DNA from: Streptomyces sp. A0958
Lineage (GTDB): Bacteria > Actinomycetota > Actinomycetes > Streptomycetales > Streptomycetaceae
Assembly: GCF_004795035.1 (NCBI RefSeq)
Contig: NZ_SSBK01000014.1
Location: 1 to 64,000, forward strand
DNA: 64,000 nt
Direction: 5' to 3'
Part shown: positions 8,768-17,630 of the stretch, piece by piece
How the letters are laid out: each line of letters begins with the position of its first letter
How positions within the stretch are numbered: the stretch's first letter is position 1
Position numbers and translations under genes: made by a program
Notes under the pieces: model-generated
The model's input: the letters and a program-made list of their open reading frames with translations, nothing else
The model's database searches: none
What the model was told of the DNA's origin: nothing

Positions 8768-10126
8768 TCACAGCAGGCCGAGCGACCGCAGAGCGCGGTG
8801 CTGAATCGGTGCGGGGTCAGACGGCCAGTAGACGTAGCAGACGCCGCCCGTACCACTCCTGACCTGGCCGTTCGCGTCGTAGCGCTTGGTGCGCAGCCAG
8901 ATGGTCTCCCACTCGTGCCGCCGGTAGACGTGGCGCACCGCCTCGTCGTCCGGCGACGCGGGGTCGTTGGCGATGACGTCGCCGTCGGCGGTGAAGCCGA
9001 TGACGGTCATCAGGTGGCCCGAGGTGCCGTAGCCCGCGCCGGTCAGCTCCTCCTTGAGGAACGACTGCGAGGTGATGACCGGGATGCCCGCCCGGACCAG
9101 GGTCTCCACGTCCTTCAGCGAGCCGAGCCGGGTCACCGCGGCGCTCATGTCGCGGTACGTCGCCGCGTAGGCGGCGTTGAAGGGCCAGTTGCCGCAGCCC
9201 TCGTACTGGTTGTCGTACGTGAAGCGCGCGGCGTGGCAGACCTGGGGGTCCTGGAGCCCGGGCTCGACCCAGGCGAGGTCGTCGGCGGAGGGTGTGCGGC
9301 CCCAGTACTCGATGATCATCTGCGAGGAGGTGGGGCTGCACCACGCCTCGCCGCCGTTGTCGTACTCGGGGTACTGCCCGACGTGGACGTTCTGCGAGTA
9401 GCGCGGCACCGGCAGCTCGCGGACGAGACCGGGGGTGCTGGCGGGGACGGTGAAGCGGTCGGGGATGTCCGAGGCCATCGCCCCGATCCGCCACACCGTC
9501 GGGGTGAGCCGGCTGCCGGGGGTGCGGTACAGGGTCAGCCGGAGCCGGTAGGACAGCAGGCGCAGACCGCTCGCGGCGTCGTCCACCGAGAACGTGTCGG
9601 TCCAGATGGAGCTCTTGCCGTCGCTCTGGTCGTCCACGGACGTGCGGCGGATGTCCCCGTCGCCGGCCGCCCAGCGGCCCATGACGTACCAGGGGGTCTC
9701 GGTGCCGTCCGAGTAGCGGCCGCGCAGTTCGATCTGAACCCAGGTGCCGGCCGGGGTGTGCGCGTTCCAGGAGGCGATCACCTCGGTCGCGGGGACGGAC
9801 GAGCGGTGGACGGGTGAGGTCCAGGTCGCGTAGTCCCAGGCGGCGGTGGTGCCGGTGTGCGGGTCGGTGTAGTCCGTGCGGCCCAGCGGGTGGCCGATGA
9901 CCAGCCCCGCCCGGCGGCCGGCGACCGCGCGGGTGCCTGCGCCGTGGCCGCAGCGCCAGTCGGTGTACGTGGTCCAGGCGTGGTTGTCCACCGAGGAGAG
10001 CGGGGCCGTGGGGTGGTGGTGCGGGGTGCCGGCCGCCGCGGAGGCGGCGGACGAGAGCGTTCCGGCGCCGGCCGCTGCCGCGATGGCGGCGGTGAGCACG
10101 GTTCGGCGTGAGGTCGGACTGGGCAT
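8768..10126 (-). CDS. Secreted C39-family-like cysteine protease
   Basis: 452 residues. The N-terminus SPTSRRTVLTAAIAAAAGAG is a probable twin-arginine signal. Residues about 45-230 form an uncharacterised sandwich-like region. The C-terminal part is a peptidase C39-like papain fold, with a Gln in YSQNVHVGQY, Cys263 in EAWCSPTS, His371 in TSGHLMTVIGF and Asp388 in NDPAS. The catalytic set is complete, so an active extracellular protease is likely. Unlike ABC-linked C39 proteases it has no membrane or ATPase part. A near-consensus DasR site lies about 115 bp upstream of the start and could bring it under N-acetylglucosamine control. Confidence 0.82.
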   Translation of the reverse strand: MPSPTSRRTVLTAAIAAAAGAGTLSSAASAAAGTPHHHPTAPLSSVDNHAWTTYTDWRCGHGAGTRAVAGRRAGLVIGHPLGRTDYTDPHTGTTAAWDYATWTSPVHRSSVPATEVIASWNAHTPAGTWVQIELRGRYSDGTETPWYVMGRWAAGDGDIRRTSVDDQSDGKSSIWTDTFSVDDAASGLRLLSYRLRLTLYRTPGSRLTPTVWRIGAMASDIPDRFTVPASTPGLVRELPVPRYSQNVHVGQYPEYDNGGEAWCSPTSSQMIIEYWGRTPSADDLAWVEPGLQDPQVCHAARFTYDNQYEGCGNWPFNAAYAATYRDMSAAVTRLGSLKDVETLVRAGIPVITSQSFLKEELTGAGYGTSGHLMTVIGFTADGDVIANDPASPDDEAVRHVYRRHEWETIWLRTKRYDANGQVRSGTGGVCYVYWPSDPAPIQHRALRSLGLL

Positions 10127-10239
10127 GGGCGAGACCCCCGGTCGTCAGTGGAATGGGGCTGCGGTGCACAACAGTGCGCCAACTATCGCGGGTCGCGTCC
10201 CGGTTCGGCCAGCGATTCGGCCCGCGTCGATCAACCAAT

Positions 10240-10255
10240 ATTGGTCTCGACCACT
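10240..10255. promoter_or_regulatory. dre-like DasR operator
   Basis: ATTGGTCTCGACCACT matches the published dre consensus (A[C/G]TGGTCTAGACCA[C/G]T) at 14 of 16 positions. The overlapping palindrome ACCAATATTGGT (10234-10245) adds dyad symmetry. It lies in the divergent gap between the C39 protease (minus) and the P-loop kinase (plus). Confidence 0.6.
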
Positions 10256-10314
10256 GGCGTGACCTGCGGCTGCGCGGGAGCCTCCGCGGGGCGGGCGGAT
10301 CGTAGGCTGGGCGC

Positions 10315-10899
10315 ATGAACGACCTCCCGCACCACGCCGCGCGCCTGCGCGCCCTCGCGCCCTCCTGCGGACCGGTGCGGCTGATCGCCGTCGACGGCCA
10401 CGCCGGATCGGGCAAGAGCACCTTCGCGGCCCGTCTCGCGTCGGCGCTCGGCGGCGCGCCCGTGCTGCACCTGGACGACCTGGCCACGCACGAGGAGCTG
10501 TTCGCCTGGGCGGACCGGCTCCGCGAGCAGGTGACGGGGCCCCTCTCGCGCGGCGAACCCGCGCGCTACGCGCCGTACGACTGGACGGCCAGGGCCTTCG
10601 GGCCGCCGCGGACCCTGGAGCCCGCCCCCGTGGTCCTGATCGAGGGGGTCGGCGCGGGCCGGCGCGCCCTGCGCCCCCTGCTGGCCCGGCTGCTGTGGAT
10701 GGACCTGGCCGCCGAGGTGGCCTGGGAACGGGGGCGGCGGCGCGACGGGCCCGCGCTCCGCTCGTTCTGGGACGACTGGACAGCCGCCGAGACGGCACAC
10801 TTCTCGGCCGACCCCTCGCGCCCCCACGCGGACGCACTGGTACGGCAGTTGACCGTGGGGTACGAGTGGCTGGAAGGGCCCGTACGGGAGCACTGCTGA
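10315..10899 (+). CDS. Uridine kinase-like P-loop protein
   Basis: 194-residue cytoplasmic nucleotide-binding protein. Walker A is GHAGSGKS at residues 28-35, preceded by a beta strand (VRLIAVD). LDDL near residue 55 and VVLIEGVGAG near residue 105 fit the uridine kinase/phosphoribulokinase-like fold. It is shorter than a bona fide uridine kinase and lacks an obvious uridine-binding loop, so the phosphate acceptor is unknown. It is divergent from the C39 protease and shares the dre-containing gap. Confidence 0.75.
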   Translation: MNDLPHHAARLRALAPSCGPVRLIAVDGHAGSGKSTFAARLASALGGAPVLHLDDLATHEELFAWADRLREQVTGPLSRGEPARYAPYDWTARAFGPPRTLEPAPVVLIEGVGAGRRALRPLLARLLWMDLAAEVAWERGRRRDGPALRSFWDDWTAAETAHFSADPSRPHADALVRQLTVGYEWLEGPVREHC

Positions 10900-10980
10900 A
10901 TCGTTCCGTCACGCGGTGTGACCATCTCGCGGCGCCATACCGGGCCGCCGGAAATCGGACCGGAAGTACCTCAACTCCGC

Positions 10981-11010
10981 TTGACCCGGGGGCGGTACAG
11001 GTCTTACGTT
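10981..11010 (+). promoter_or_regulatory. Strong vegetative-type promoter for a small RNA
   Basis: TTGACC (10981-10986) and TACGTT (11005-11010) are 18 bp apart, a good match to the housekeeping sigma consensus of Streptomyces (TTGAC / TANNNT). Transcription should start near 11016. The next protein start is almost 300 bp away, and a hairpin lies in between. Confidence 0.6.
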
Positions 11011-11015
11011 CTCAA

Positions 11016-11085
11016 TGTGCGGCTTTTCGGAGCCCCCACAGACGCGAAGCCCCCGGTTGTTCCCCCGTGATCGGGGGCTTCGTCC
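11016..11085 (+). ncRNA. Candidate small RNA, C-rich loops, 6C-like
   Basis: Between the promoter at 10981-11010 and a strong hairpin lies about 70 nt without a convincing gene. TGTG/CACA and GGCT/AGCC pairs form a first hairpin (about 11016-11040). A second stem, CGAAGCCCCCG with CGGGGGCTTCG (11045-11055 and 11072-11082), encloses a loop containing CCCCC and could also terminate transcription. C5 runs at exposed positions recall the actinobacterial 6C RNA, described as two hairpins with C-rich loops. That family name is my inference. It could instead be a leader or attenuator for the AAA+ ATPase gene. Confidence 0.5.
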
Positions 11086-11301
11086 TGTGCTCCCCACGCC
11101 TCTCCGGCCCTCACCGGCCCCCTCTCCCTCACCCTGGGTCACGACGCGCGTTCGGCCTGCGGCACCCTTAGTCGGATACTCCCCGCACCGGTACGATGCC
11201 TCTCGGTGCGGTCAATTCCCGTCCACGGCACAGTGTTTCGGCGCGCCTCGGCGGGCTTTCGGGCGGCGGGACATCCTGGGGGCACGTTTGTGGGGGACCT
11301 G

Positions 11302-13218
11302 ATGGACATCGGCACGCAGGGCGCACAGGCCCCCGCCGACCTCGCGTGGCTGCGGGGCGTGGACGCCTACACGATGGGCGCCTATCCGCAGGCCGAGGAG
11401 GAATTCCGGTCCGCGGTCCGCCACGATCCCGGCATGGCCGACGCCTGGCTCGGTCTGCACGCGCTGCGGGTCGACACGGCGTCCGCACTGCTGCACATGC
11501 ACCGCCACCGCGACCGCTTCGGCGAGCAGCGCGGCCGCTACCGGCGCACGCTCAACTCCTGGTACTGGCTGGGCTGGTGGGTGCAGCCGGTGCTGGAGAG
11601 TCCGCGCGACCTGCTGCTGGCACACGCCTCGCACTGGCTGGACGGCCGCCATGTGCCGGAGCTGGACCGGGCGCTCGCCGCCCTGGGACCGGTGGACACC
11701 GACCCGCAGGTCCGCTTCCTGCACGCCTGCCGCTCCTACCTGGTCAAGGACTGGGAGCAGCTCGTACGCCACACCGAGCAGCTGATGGACGACCCGATGC
11801 TCGGCATCGAGGCGGGGCTCTTCGGCGGGATGGCGCGGGTGCGGCTGGAGATGTACGGGCAGGCCGAACCGATGCTCGCGACGGCCCTGATGCGCTGCCG
11901 CAGCGAGCAGCCGCAGCGCAAGGAGCTGCGCTACTGGCTGGCGCGCGCCCACGAGGGCACCGGCCGCAGCGCCGCCGCCCTGCCGCTCTACCGGGCCGTG
12001 CACCGGATCGACCCCGCCTTCATGGACACCTCGGCGCGGCTGGCGGCCATCGCGGACTACGACGGTCTGGACGGCCCCGAGGACGCGTTCGGCCTGGCCG
12101 CCGTGTCGCTGACCGGTCTGGAGGCGGACGCGGCCTCCGCGGAGGGCCGGGTGGAGGGCGACTCCGCACCGGGCGCCGATCTCCCGGACGGCCGGGAGCT
12201 GTCGCCGGGCGGCGAGCCACAGGATCTGCCCGGGGCCGGCGTCTCCCCGTTGCCCGGCGGGGCGCGGGCGAAGACCTCGGTGCCGGGGCAGCCGGCGCCG
12301 CAGCCGTTCTTGGCCGGGCCCAGCGACCCGGTCCTGCTGGCCGAGGCGCTGGCCGAGCTGGAGCGGATGGTCGGCCTGGAGCCGGTGAAGCGTCAGGTCA
12401 AGGCGCTCTCGGCGCAGCTGAACATGGCGCGGCTGCGGGCCCGCCAGGGGCTGCCCGTACAGCCGCCGAAGCGGCACTTCGTCTTCTCCGGGCCTTCCGG
12501 CACCGGCAAGACGACGGTGGCCCGCATCCTGGGCCGGGTGTTCTACGCGCTGGGCCTGCTCGGCGGGGACCACCTGGTGGAGGCGCAACGGGCGGATCTG
12601 GTGGGCGAGTTCCTGGGCCAGACCGCGGTGAAGGCCAATGAGCTGATCGATTCGGCGCTGGGCGGGGTGCTCTTCGTGGACGAGGCGTACAGCCTCTCCA
12701 ACACCGGGTACAGCAAGGGTGACGCTTACGGCGACGAGGCCCTGCAGGTCCTGCTGAAGCGGGCGGAGGACAACCGGGACCATCTCGTCGTCATCCTGGC
12801 CGGCTACCCCGAGGGCATGGACCGGCTGCTCTCCACCAACCCCGGGCTCTCCTCCCGCTTCACCACCCGGGTGGACTTCCCCAGCTACCGGCCGCTGGAG
12901 CTCACCGCGATCGGCGAGGTGCTCGCCGCGGAGAACGGCGACGTGTGGGACGAGGAGTCGTTGGACGAGCTGCGCTCCATCAGCGGTCATGTGGTCGACC
13001 AGGGCTGGCTGGACGAGCTGGGCAACGGCCGCTTCCTGCGGACGCTGTACGAGAAGAGCTGCGCCTACCGCGACCTGCGGCTCTCAAGCTGTACGACGGT
13101 GCCGACCCGGGACGATCTGGCGACGCTGCGGCTGCCGGACCTGATGCAGGCGTACGGCGAGGTGCTGTCGGGGCGCGGGCCGGTGGGCCGGGGGCCGCAG
13201 GAGCCGCCCGCGATGTGA
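11302..13218 (+). CDS. CbxX/CfqX (EccA-like) AAA+ ATPase with TPR-like N-terminus
   Basis: 638 residues from the ATG at 11302, chosen because GGGGGAC ends 5 bp upstream; an in-frame GTG lies at 11290. The first 280 residues are helical TPR-like repeats (for example DAYTMGAYPQAEEEFRSAV), followed by a low-complexity linker. The AAA+ module has Walker A GPSGTGKT (residues 397-404), Walker B LFVDEAY (Asp460, Glu461), the NxGLSSRF sensor region and a C-terminal lid. This is the architecture of EccA ATPases of type VII secretion and of rubisco-activase-like CbxX proteins. No ESX components are nearby, so the client is unknown. Confidence 0.85.
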   Translation: MDIGTQGAQAPADLAWLRGVDAYTMGAYPQAEEEFRSAVRHDPGMADAWLGLHALRVDTASALLHMHRHRDRFGEQRGRYRRTLNSWYWLGWWVQPVLESPRDLLLAHASHWLDGRHVPELDRALAALGPVDTDPQVRFLHACRSYLVKDWEQLVRHTEQLMDDPMLGIEAGLFGGMARVRLEMYGQAEPMLATALMRCRSEQPQRKELRYWLARAHEGTGRSAAALPLYRAVHRIDPAFMDTSARLAAIADYDGLDGPEDAFGLAAVSLTGLEADAASAEGRVEGDSAPGADLPDGRELSPGGEPQDLPGAGVSPLPGGARAKTSVPGQPAPQPFLAGPSDPVLLAEALAELERMVGLEPVKRQVKALSAQLNMARLRARQGLPVQPPKRHFVFSGPSGTGKTTVARILGRVFYALGLLGGDHLVEAQRADLVGEFLGQTAVKANELIDSALGGVLFVDEAYSLSNTGYSKGDAYGDEALQVLLKRAEDNRDHLVVILAGYPEGMDRLLSTNPGLSSRFTTRVDFPSYRPLELTAIGEVLAAENGDVWDEESLDELRSISGHVVDQGWLDELGNGRFLRTLYEKSCAYRDLRLSSCTTVPTRDDLATLRLPDLMQAYGEVLSGRGPVGRGPQEPPAM

Positions 13219-13219
13219 G

Positions 13220-13263
13220 CCGCGCACCCGGCCACCGGAACGCTCCGGGGGCCGGGTGCGCGG
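13220..13263. terminator. Bidirectional terminator hairpin
   Basis: A 14-bp perfect stem (CCGCGCACCCGGCC at 13220-13233 with its complement at 13250-13263) lies between the stops of the convergent AAA+ and CNNM/CBS genes. There is no T tract, as is common in Streptomyces. Confidence 0.7.
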
Positions 13264-13269
13264 TGCGGA

Positions 13270-14367
13270 TCAGCCGACCAGGGCGGTGAGCCCGTCCGGG
13301 TCCGCGGTCCGCTCCTCGGTGCGGCGGGGCTCGGCGACCCGGTGCGCCGGGTCGCGTACCTCCCCGACCAGCATTTCGAGGACGTCCTCCATGGCGACCA
13401 GGCCGAGCACCCGGCCGGTGGCGTCGGCGACCTGGGCGAGGTGCGTGGCGGCGCGGCGCATCACGGTGAGGGCGTCGTCCAGCGGGAGTTCGGCCCGTAC
13501 GGTCGCCATCGGGCGCCACAGGTGCTGCGGCACCGCCCGGTCGCCGTCCTCCAGGTCCAGGACGTCCTTGACGTGCAGGTAGCCCATGAACGGTCCGCCG
13601 CCCTGGGCGCAGACCGGGAAGCGCGAGAAGCCGGTGCGTACCGTCAGCTCCTCGATCCGGCGCGGGGTGACGGAAGGGTCCACCGTCACCAGCGAAGCCC
13701 GGCGCAGCAGCACGTCGGTGACGGGCCTGCTGCCCAGCTCCAACGCGTCCTCCAGCCGCTCCTGCGCCTCGGGCTCCAGGAGCCCGGCCTGGCCGGAGTC
13801 CTCCACGAGGCGGTTGAGCTGTTCACTGGTGAAGACGGCCTCCACCTCGTCCTTCGGTTCGACGCCGAAGAGCCGGAGCACCAGCCGGGCGCAGGCGCCG
13901 AGCGCCGCGGTGACCGGGCGGCAGAGCCGGGCGAAGCCGACGAGGCCGGGGCTGAGCCACAGCGCGGTCTTCTCCGGCGCGGCCATCGCCAGGTTCTTCG
14001 GGACCATCTCGCCGATGACGAGGTGGAGGAAGACGACGAGGACGAGCGCCAGCACGTAGCCGAGCGGGTGGATCAGCCCCTCGGGCAGGTGCACGGCGGT
14101 GAAGACCGGCTCCAGGAGGTGGGCGACGGTGGGTTCGGCGACGGCTCCCAGGGTCAGGGAGCAGACGGTGATGCCGAACTGGGCGGCCGCCATCATCTGC
14201 GGCAGGTTCTCCAGGCCGTACAGCACCTGGCGGGCGCGGCCGGAACCGGCCGCGGCGAGGGGTTCGATCTGGCTGCGGCGTACGGAGACGAGGGAGAACT
14301 CCGCGCCGACGAAGAAGCCGTTCGCGAGGACGAGGAGTCCGGCGAAGAGCAGCTGGAGCAGGCTCAT
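13270..14367 (-). CDS. CNNM-domain/CBS-pair membrane protein (HlyC/CorC family), copy B
   Basis: 365 residues. The N-terminal DUF21/CNNM membrane domain spans about residues 1-175, with LLVLANGFFVGAEFSLV, a second segment near residue 60, a third near 105 (LALVLVVFLHLVIGEMVPKN) and a fourth near 150. A CBS pair follows (about 205-335). The family is linked to magnesium or divalent cation export, with CBS domains sensing adenine nucleotides. There is no full C-terminal CorC domain, unlike the upstream partner. The start overlaps the partner stop by 4 bp (ATGA), so the two are translationally coupled and may work as a heteromer. Confidence 0.85.
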   Translation of the reverse strand: MSLLQLLFAGLLVLANGFFVGAEFSLVSVRRSQIEPLAAAGSGRARQVLYGLENLPQMMAAAQFGITVCSLTLGAVAEPTVAHLLEPVFTAVHLPEGLIHPLGYVLALVLVVFLHLVIGEMVPKNLAMAAPEKTALWLSPGLVGFARLCRPVTAALGACARLVLRLFGVEPKDEVEAVFTSEQLNRLVEDSGQAGLLEPEAQERLEDALELGSRPVTDVLLRRASLVTVDPSVTPRRIEELTVRTGFSRFPVCAQGGGPFMGYLHVKDVLDLEDGDRAVPQHLWRPMATVRAELPLDDALTVMRRAATHLAQVADATGRVLGLVAMEDVLEMLVGEVRDPAHRVAEPRRTEERTADPDGLTALVG

Positions 14368-15734
14368 CGCGCCGCCTCCAGGACCCCGTGCCCGGCCGGC
14401 TCCGTGGTGTCCGCCCCGGAGGTTCCGGCCGCGCGGACGAAGCGGACCTTCTCGGCCCGGTAGTGGCCGACCTGGCGGACCGCGATCCGCCAGCCGGGCA
14501 GTTCGGCCCGGTCGCCGGGTGCGGGAATGCGGCCCAGCAGATCGGCTACGAGCCCGGCCACGGTCTCGTACGGGCCGTCGGGCACGTCGAGTCCTATGCG
14601 GCGCAGGGTGAGGACCCGGCAGCTGCCCTCGGCGTCCCAGGCGGGCCTGCCGTCCTCGGGCGGTGCGGGGGCCAGCTCGGGGCGGTCGGCGCCCTCGGCG
14701 TCGTGCTCGTCGCGGACCTCGCCGACGAGCTCCTCGATGATGTCCTCCAGGGTGACGACCCCGGCGGTGCCGCCGTACTCGTCGACGACGACGGCGATCG
14801 GCTGCTCCTTGCGCAGCCGCTGGAGCAGCTGTTCGACGGGCAGCGTCTCGGGCACCAGCAGCGGCGGCACGGCGATCCGGCCGGCCGGGGTGCGCAGCCG
14901 CTCGGCGGCCGGGACCGCGAGGGCGTCCTTGAGGTGGATCATGCCGACGACCTCGTCGATGCGCTCCCGGTAGACGGGGAAGCGGGAGAGGCCGGTGGCG
15001 CGGGTGAGGTTGAGGACGTCCGCCGCGGTGGCGGAGGTCTGGAGGGCGCTGACCTTCACGCGCGGGGTCATGACGTGCTGGGCGGTGAGCCCGGCGAGCG
15101 ACAGGGTCCGTACGAAGAGGTCCGCGGTGTCCTGTTCGAGGGTGCCGGCCTCGGCCGAGTGCCGGGCGAGGGAGACCAGCTCGCCGGGGGTGCGGGCGGA
15201 GGCCAGCTCATCGGTCGGTTCGACGCCGAGGAGGCGCACCAGCCGGTTGGCCGCGGTGTTCAGGGCGCCGATGACCGGCCGGAAGACGCGGGTGAAGCGC
15301 GCCTGTGGTCCGGCGACGAACCGGGCGACGTGCAGCGGGCGGGAGACCGCCCAGTTCTTCGGGACGAGTTCGCCGATGACCATCTGGACGGCCGCCGCGA
15401 GCAGCATGCCGGACACCACGCTGACGGAGGGAATGGCTCCGTCGGGCAGGCCGGTCAGGACGAGGGGGCCGTTCAGCAGTCGGGCGAGCGCCGGCTCGGC
15501 GAGCATGCCGACCACCAGTGAGGTGATGGTGATGCCGAGCTGGGTGCCGGAGAGCTGGAAGGAGAGTTCGCGCAGGGCGTCGACGACGGTGCGGGCCCGC
15601 CGGTCGCCCTCGGCGGCGGCGCGCTCGGCGTCCGCCCGTTCCACGGTGACGAGGCCGAATTCGGCCGCCACGAAGAAGCCGTTGGCGAGGATGAGAAGGA
15701 ATGCCGCGCAGAGCAGCAACAAGGGGGTTGTCAT
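14364..15734 (-). CDS. CNNM-domain/CBS-pair/CorC-domain membrane protein, copy A
   Basis: 456 residues, the upstream gene of the pair. The membrane domain begins LLLLCAAFLLILANGFFVAAEFGLV and contains the conserved VIGELVPKNWAV. The CBS pair covers about residues 205-340 (EYGGTAGVVTLEDIIEELVGEVRDE). The last 90 residues match the CorC/HlyC C-terminal domain. The ATG is preceded by GGAGGCGGCGGC. The likely role is divalent cation (Mg/Co) efflux or homeostasis. I saw no M-box-like or other riboswitch core in the 190-bp gap upstream. Confidence 0.87.
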   Translation of the reverse strand: MTTPLLLLCAAFLLILANGFFVAAEFGLVTVERADAERAAAEGDRRARTVVDALRELSFQLSGTQLGITITSLVVGMLAEPALARLLNGPLVLTGLPDGAIPSVSVVSGMLLAAAVQMVIGELVPKNWAVSRPLHVARFVAGPQARFTRVFRPVIGALNTAANRLVRLLGVEPTDELASARTPGELVSLARHSAEAGTLEQDTADLFVRTLSLAGLTAQHVMTPRVKVSALQTSATAADVLNLTRATGLSRFPVYRERIDEVVGMIHLKDALAVPAAERLRTPAGRIAVPPLLVPETLPVEQLLQRLRKEQPIAVVVDEYGGTAGVVTLEDIIEELVGEVRDEHDAEGADRPELAPAPPEDGRPAWDAEGSCRVLTLRRIGLDVPDGPYETVAGLVADLLGRIPAPGDRAELPGWRIAVRQVGHYRAEKVRFVRAAGTSGADTTEPAGHGVLEAAR

Positions 15735-15925
15735 GCCGCCGCCTCCACGGAGGGGGCGGCGCAGGTACTACCGGACGATCCGTCCATTGCTGGAGGGAGT
15801 CACTCCTCGGGTCGCAGGAAAGCCCCGCCGGCCTCGTTCATGGGCCTTCAGGTGCGGGGCGGGGCGCGCACGGGGCGCCGCCGTCTTCCAGAGTAATCAA
15901 CGAGAGGCCCTGTGGGGCAGGGGGC

Positions 15926-16390
15926 TCAGCCGTTGTCCGTGCCGGTGCCGCGCCCCTCGGCGAGGTCCCTCAGGGCGCGGGCGTCGCGGATGGCCTGCTG
16001 CTTGGCGATTCCGGGCTGGATGCCGAGGGCGGGCATGCTGGTGCCGTCGCTGAGGTCGAGGAAGACCCAGGGGTCGCCTGCCCGGAGGTTGACGCGGACG
16101 ATCTCCGCCCACGACAGCCGCCGGGTGCGCGTGAGGTTGACCACGGTCACCCCTTCGTCGTCCGCGACGACCTTGGGGCGGCTGAGCAGCGCCAGGACGC
16201 CGAAGAAGAGCAGCGCGGTGAAGACGAAGCTGACCCGTTCTCCCCCGCTGAGCTGTTCGAGGGTGAAGGCGACGACCGTGATGACGGCGAACATCGCCGC
16301 TCCGACGGTCAGCAGGACCACCCGGGTGCGGGTCGGCCGGAAGGTGACCGGCAGGGCCGGGAGGCCGGGCGGGGGTGTGGGGGCTGACAT
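15926..16390 (-). CDS. Small membrane protein with bacterial PH domain
   Basis: 154 residues. Two adjacent hydrophobic segments (about residues 24-45 and 52-70) are followed by a PH-like domain with KVVADDEGVTVVNLTRTRRLSWAEIVRV. Such proteins are common after hisG in Streptomyces; their function is unknown. It begins 22 bp after the hisG stop and is probably the last gene of the rib-his transcript. Confidence 0.75.
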   Translation of the reverse strand: MSAPTPPPGLPALPVTFRPTRTRVVLLTVGAAMFAVITVVAFTLEQLSGGERVSFVFTALLFFGVLALLSRPKVVADDEGVTVVNLTRTRRLSWAEIVRVNLRAGDPWVFLDLSDGTSMPALGIQPGIAKQQAIRDARALRDLAEGRGTGTDNG

Positions 16391-16412
16391 GTTCTTCTTC
16401 CGTCTCCCGCCG

Positions 16413-17261
16413 TCAGAGGCGGCAGGCGTGGATGGCCGTGGTGAGGATGGCGCGGGCGCCGAGGTCGTACAGGTCGTCCATGATCCGCTGCGCCTCCTTG
16501 GCGGCGACCATGGAGCGGACGGCGACCCAGCCCTCGTGGTGCAGCGGGGAGATGGTCGGCGACTCCAGGCCCGGGGTGAGGGCGACGGCGCGCTCCAGGT
16601 GCTCGACGCGGCAGTCGTAGTCCATCATCACGTAGCTGCGGGCCACCAGGACGCCCTGGAGGCGGCGCAGGAACTGCTGGACCTTGGGTTCGTCGGCCGG
16701 GGCGCCGGTACGGCGGACGACGACCGCCTCGGAGGTCATGATGGGCTCGCCGATGACTTCGAGGCCGGCGTTGCGCAGGCTGGTGCCGGTCTCGACCACG
16801 TCGGCGATGACCTGGGCGACACCGAGTTCGATGGCGGTCTCGACGGCGCCGTCGAGGTGGACGACGGAGGCGTTGACGCCGGCCTCGGCGAGGTGCCCGG
16901 CGACGATGCCCTCGTAGGAGGTGGCGATCGTCAGGCCGCCGAAGTCCTGCGGGCCCGCGACGGTGCCGGGCTTGGCGGCGTAGCGGAAGGTGGAGCGGGC
17001 GAAGCCGAGCTGAAGGATCTCCTCCGCCTCGGCACCGGAGTCCAGCAGCAGGTCGCGGCCGGTGATGCCGATGTCGAGGCGGCCCGAGCTGACGTAGATC
17101 GCGATGTCGCGGGGGCGCAGGTAGAAGAACTCGACCTGGTTGGCCGGGTCCACGAGGACGAGTTCCTTGGACTCCTTGCGCTGCTGGTAGCCGGCCTCAT
17201 GGAGCATCGCCATCGCAGGCCCGGAGATAGCACCCTTGTTGGGGACGGCGATGCGCAGCAT
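16413..17261 (-). CDS. hisG: ATP phosphoribosyltransferase, long form
   Basis: 282 residues, first enzyme of histidine synthesis (ATP + PRPP to phosphoribosyl-ATP). It starts MLRIAVPNKGAISGPAMAML and contains GRLDIGITGRDLLLDSG. The C-terminal ~75 residues form the ferredoxin-like regulatory domain of the long, hexameric, histidine-inhibited HisG. It lies 62 bp after hisE; the other his genes are not in this window. Confidence 0.95.
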   Translation of the reverse strand: MLRIAVPNKGAISGPAMAMLHEAGYQQRKESKELVLVDPANQVEFFYLRPRDIAIYVSSGRLDIGITGRDLLLDSGAEAEEILQLGFARSTFRYAAKPGTVAGPQDFGGLTIATSYEGIVAGHLAEAGVNASVVHLDGAVETAIELGVAQVIADVVETGTSLRNAGLEVIGEPIMTSEAVVVRRTGAPADEPKVQQFLRRLQGVLVARSYVMMDYDCRVEHLERAVALTPGLESPTISPLHHEGWVAVRSMVAAKEAQRIMDDLYDLGARAILTTAIHACRL

Positions 17262-17323
17262 GAGGTCGGGTTTCCTTTGCGAAAGGGGTGTCGGAATACG
17301 TACGGGCGGGTGCGGGGCCGTGC

Positions 17324-17596
17324 TCAGAGGTGGGCGTAGACGTCGTCCAGGGAGATCCCGCGCGCGACCATCATCACCTGGACGTGGTAGAGCAGCTGCG
17401 AGATCTCCTCGGCGGCGGCGTCCTTGCTCTCGTGCTCGGCGGCCATCCAGACTTCGGCGGCCTCCTCGACGACCTTCTTGCCGATGGCATGGACCCCCTT
17501 GTGCACCAGTTCGGCGGTGCGGGAGGTGGAGGGGTCGCCGTTGGCGGCCTTGAGCTTCAGCTCGGCGAAGAGCTCTTCGAAGGTTTTGTTCGCCAT
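17324..17596 (-). CDS. hisE: Phosphoribosyl-ATP pyrophosphatase
   Basis: 90 residues from the ATG at 17596, which opens the family's normal N-terminus (MANKTFEELFAEL); the frame is open further upstream but that part is low complexity. It hydrolyses PR-ATP to PR-AMP, the second step of histidine synthesis. The MazG-like all-alpha fold shows KKVVEEAAEVWMA and EEISQLLYHVQVMM, with the Mg-binding EExxE pattern. It lies between ribH (34 bp upstream) and hisG. Confidence 0.95.
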   Translation of the reverse strand: MANKTFEELFAELKLKAANGDPSTSRTAELVHKGVHAIGKKVVEEAAEVWMAAEHESKDAAAEEISQLLYHVQVMMVARGISLDDVYAHL

Positions 17597-17630
17597 GATG
17601 TGCTCAGAATACGGGGTGCCGGGCCCGCAC

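Noticed and set aside
11206..11301. N-terminal extension of the AAA+ ATPase from an ATG at 11206
   Set aside because: The extra 32 residues lack homology and a ribosome site, while the ATG at 11302 has GGGGGA at the right distance.
15735..15925. Magnesium or manganese riboswitch before the CNNM genes
   Set aside because: No M-box or yybP-ykoY core motif was seen in the leader on the minus strand.
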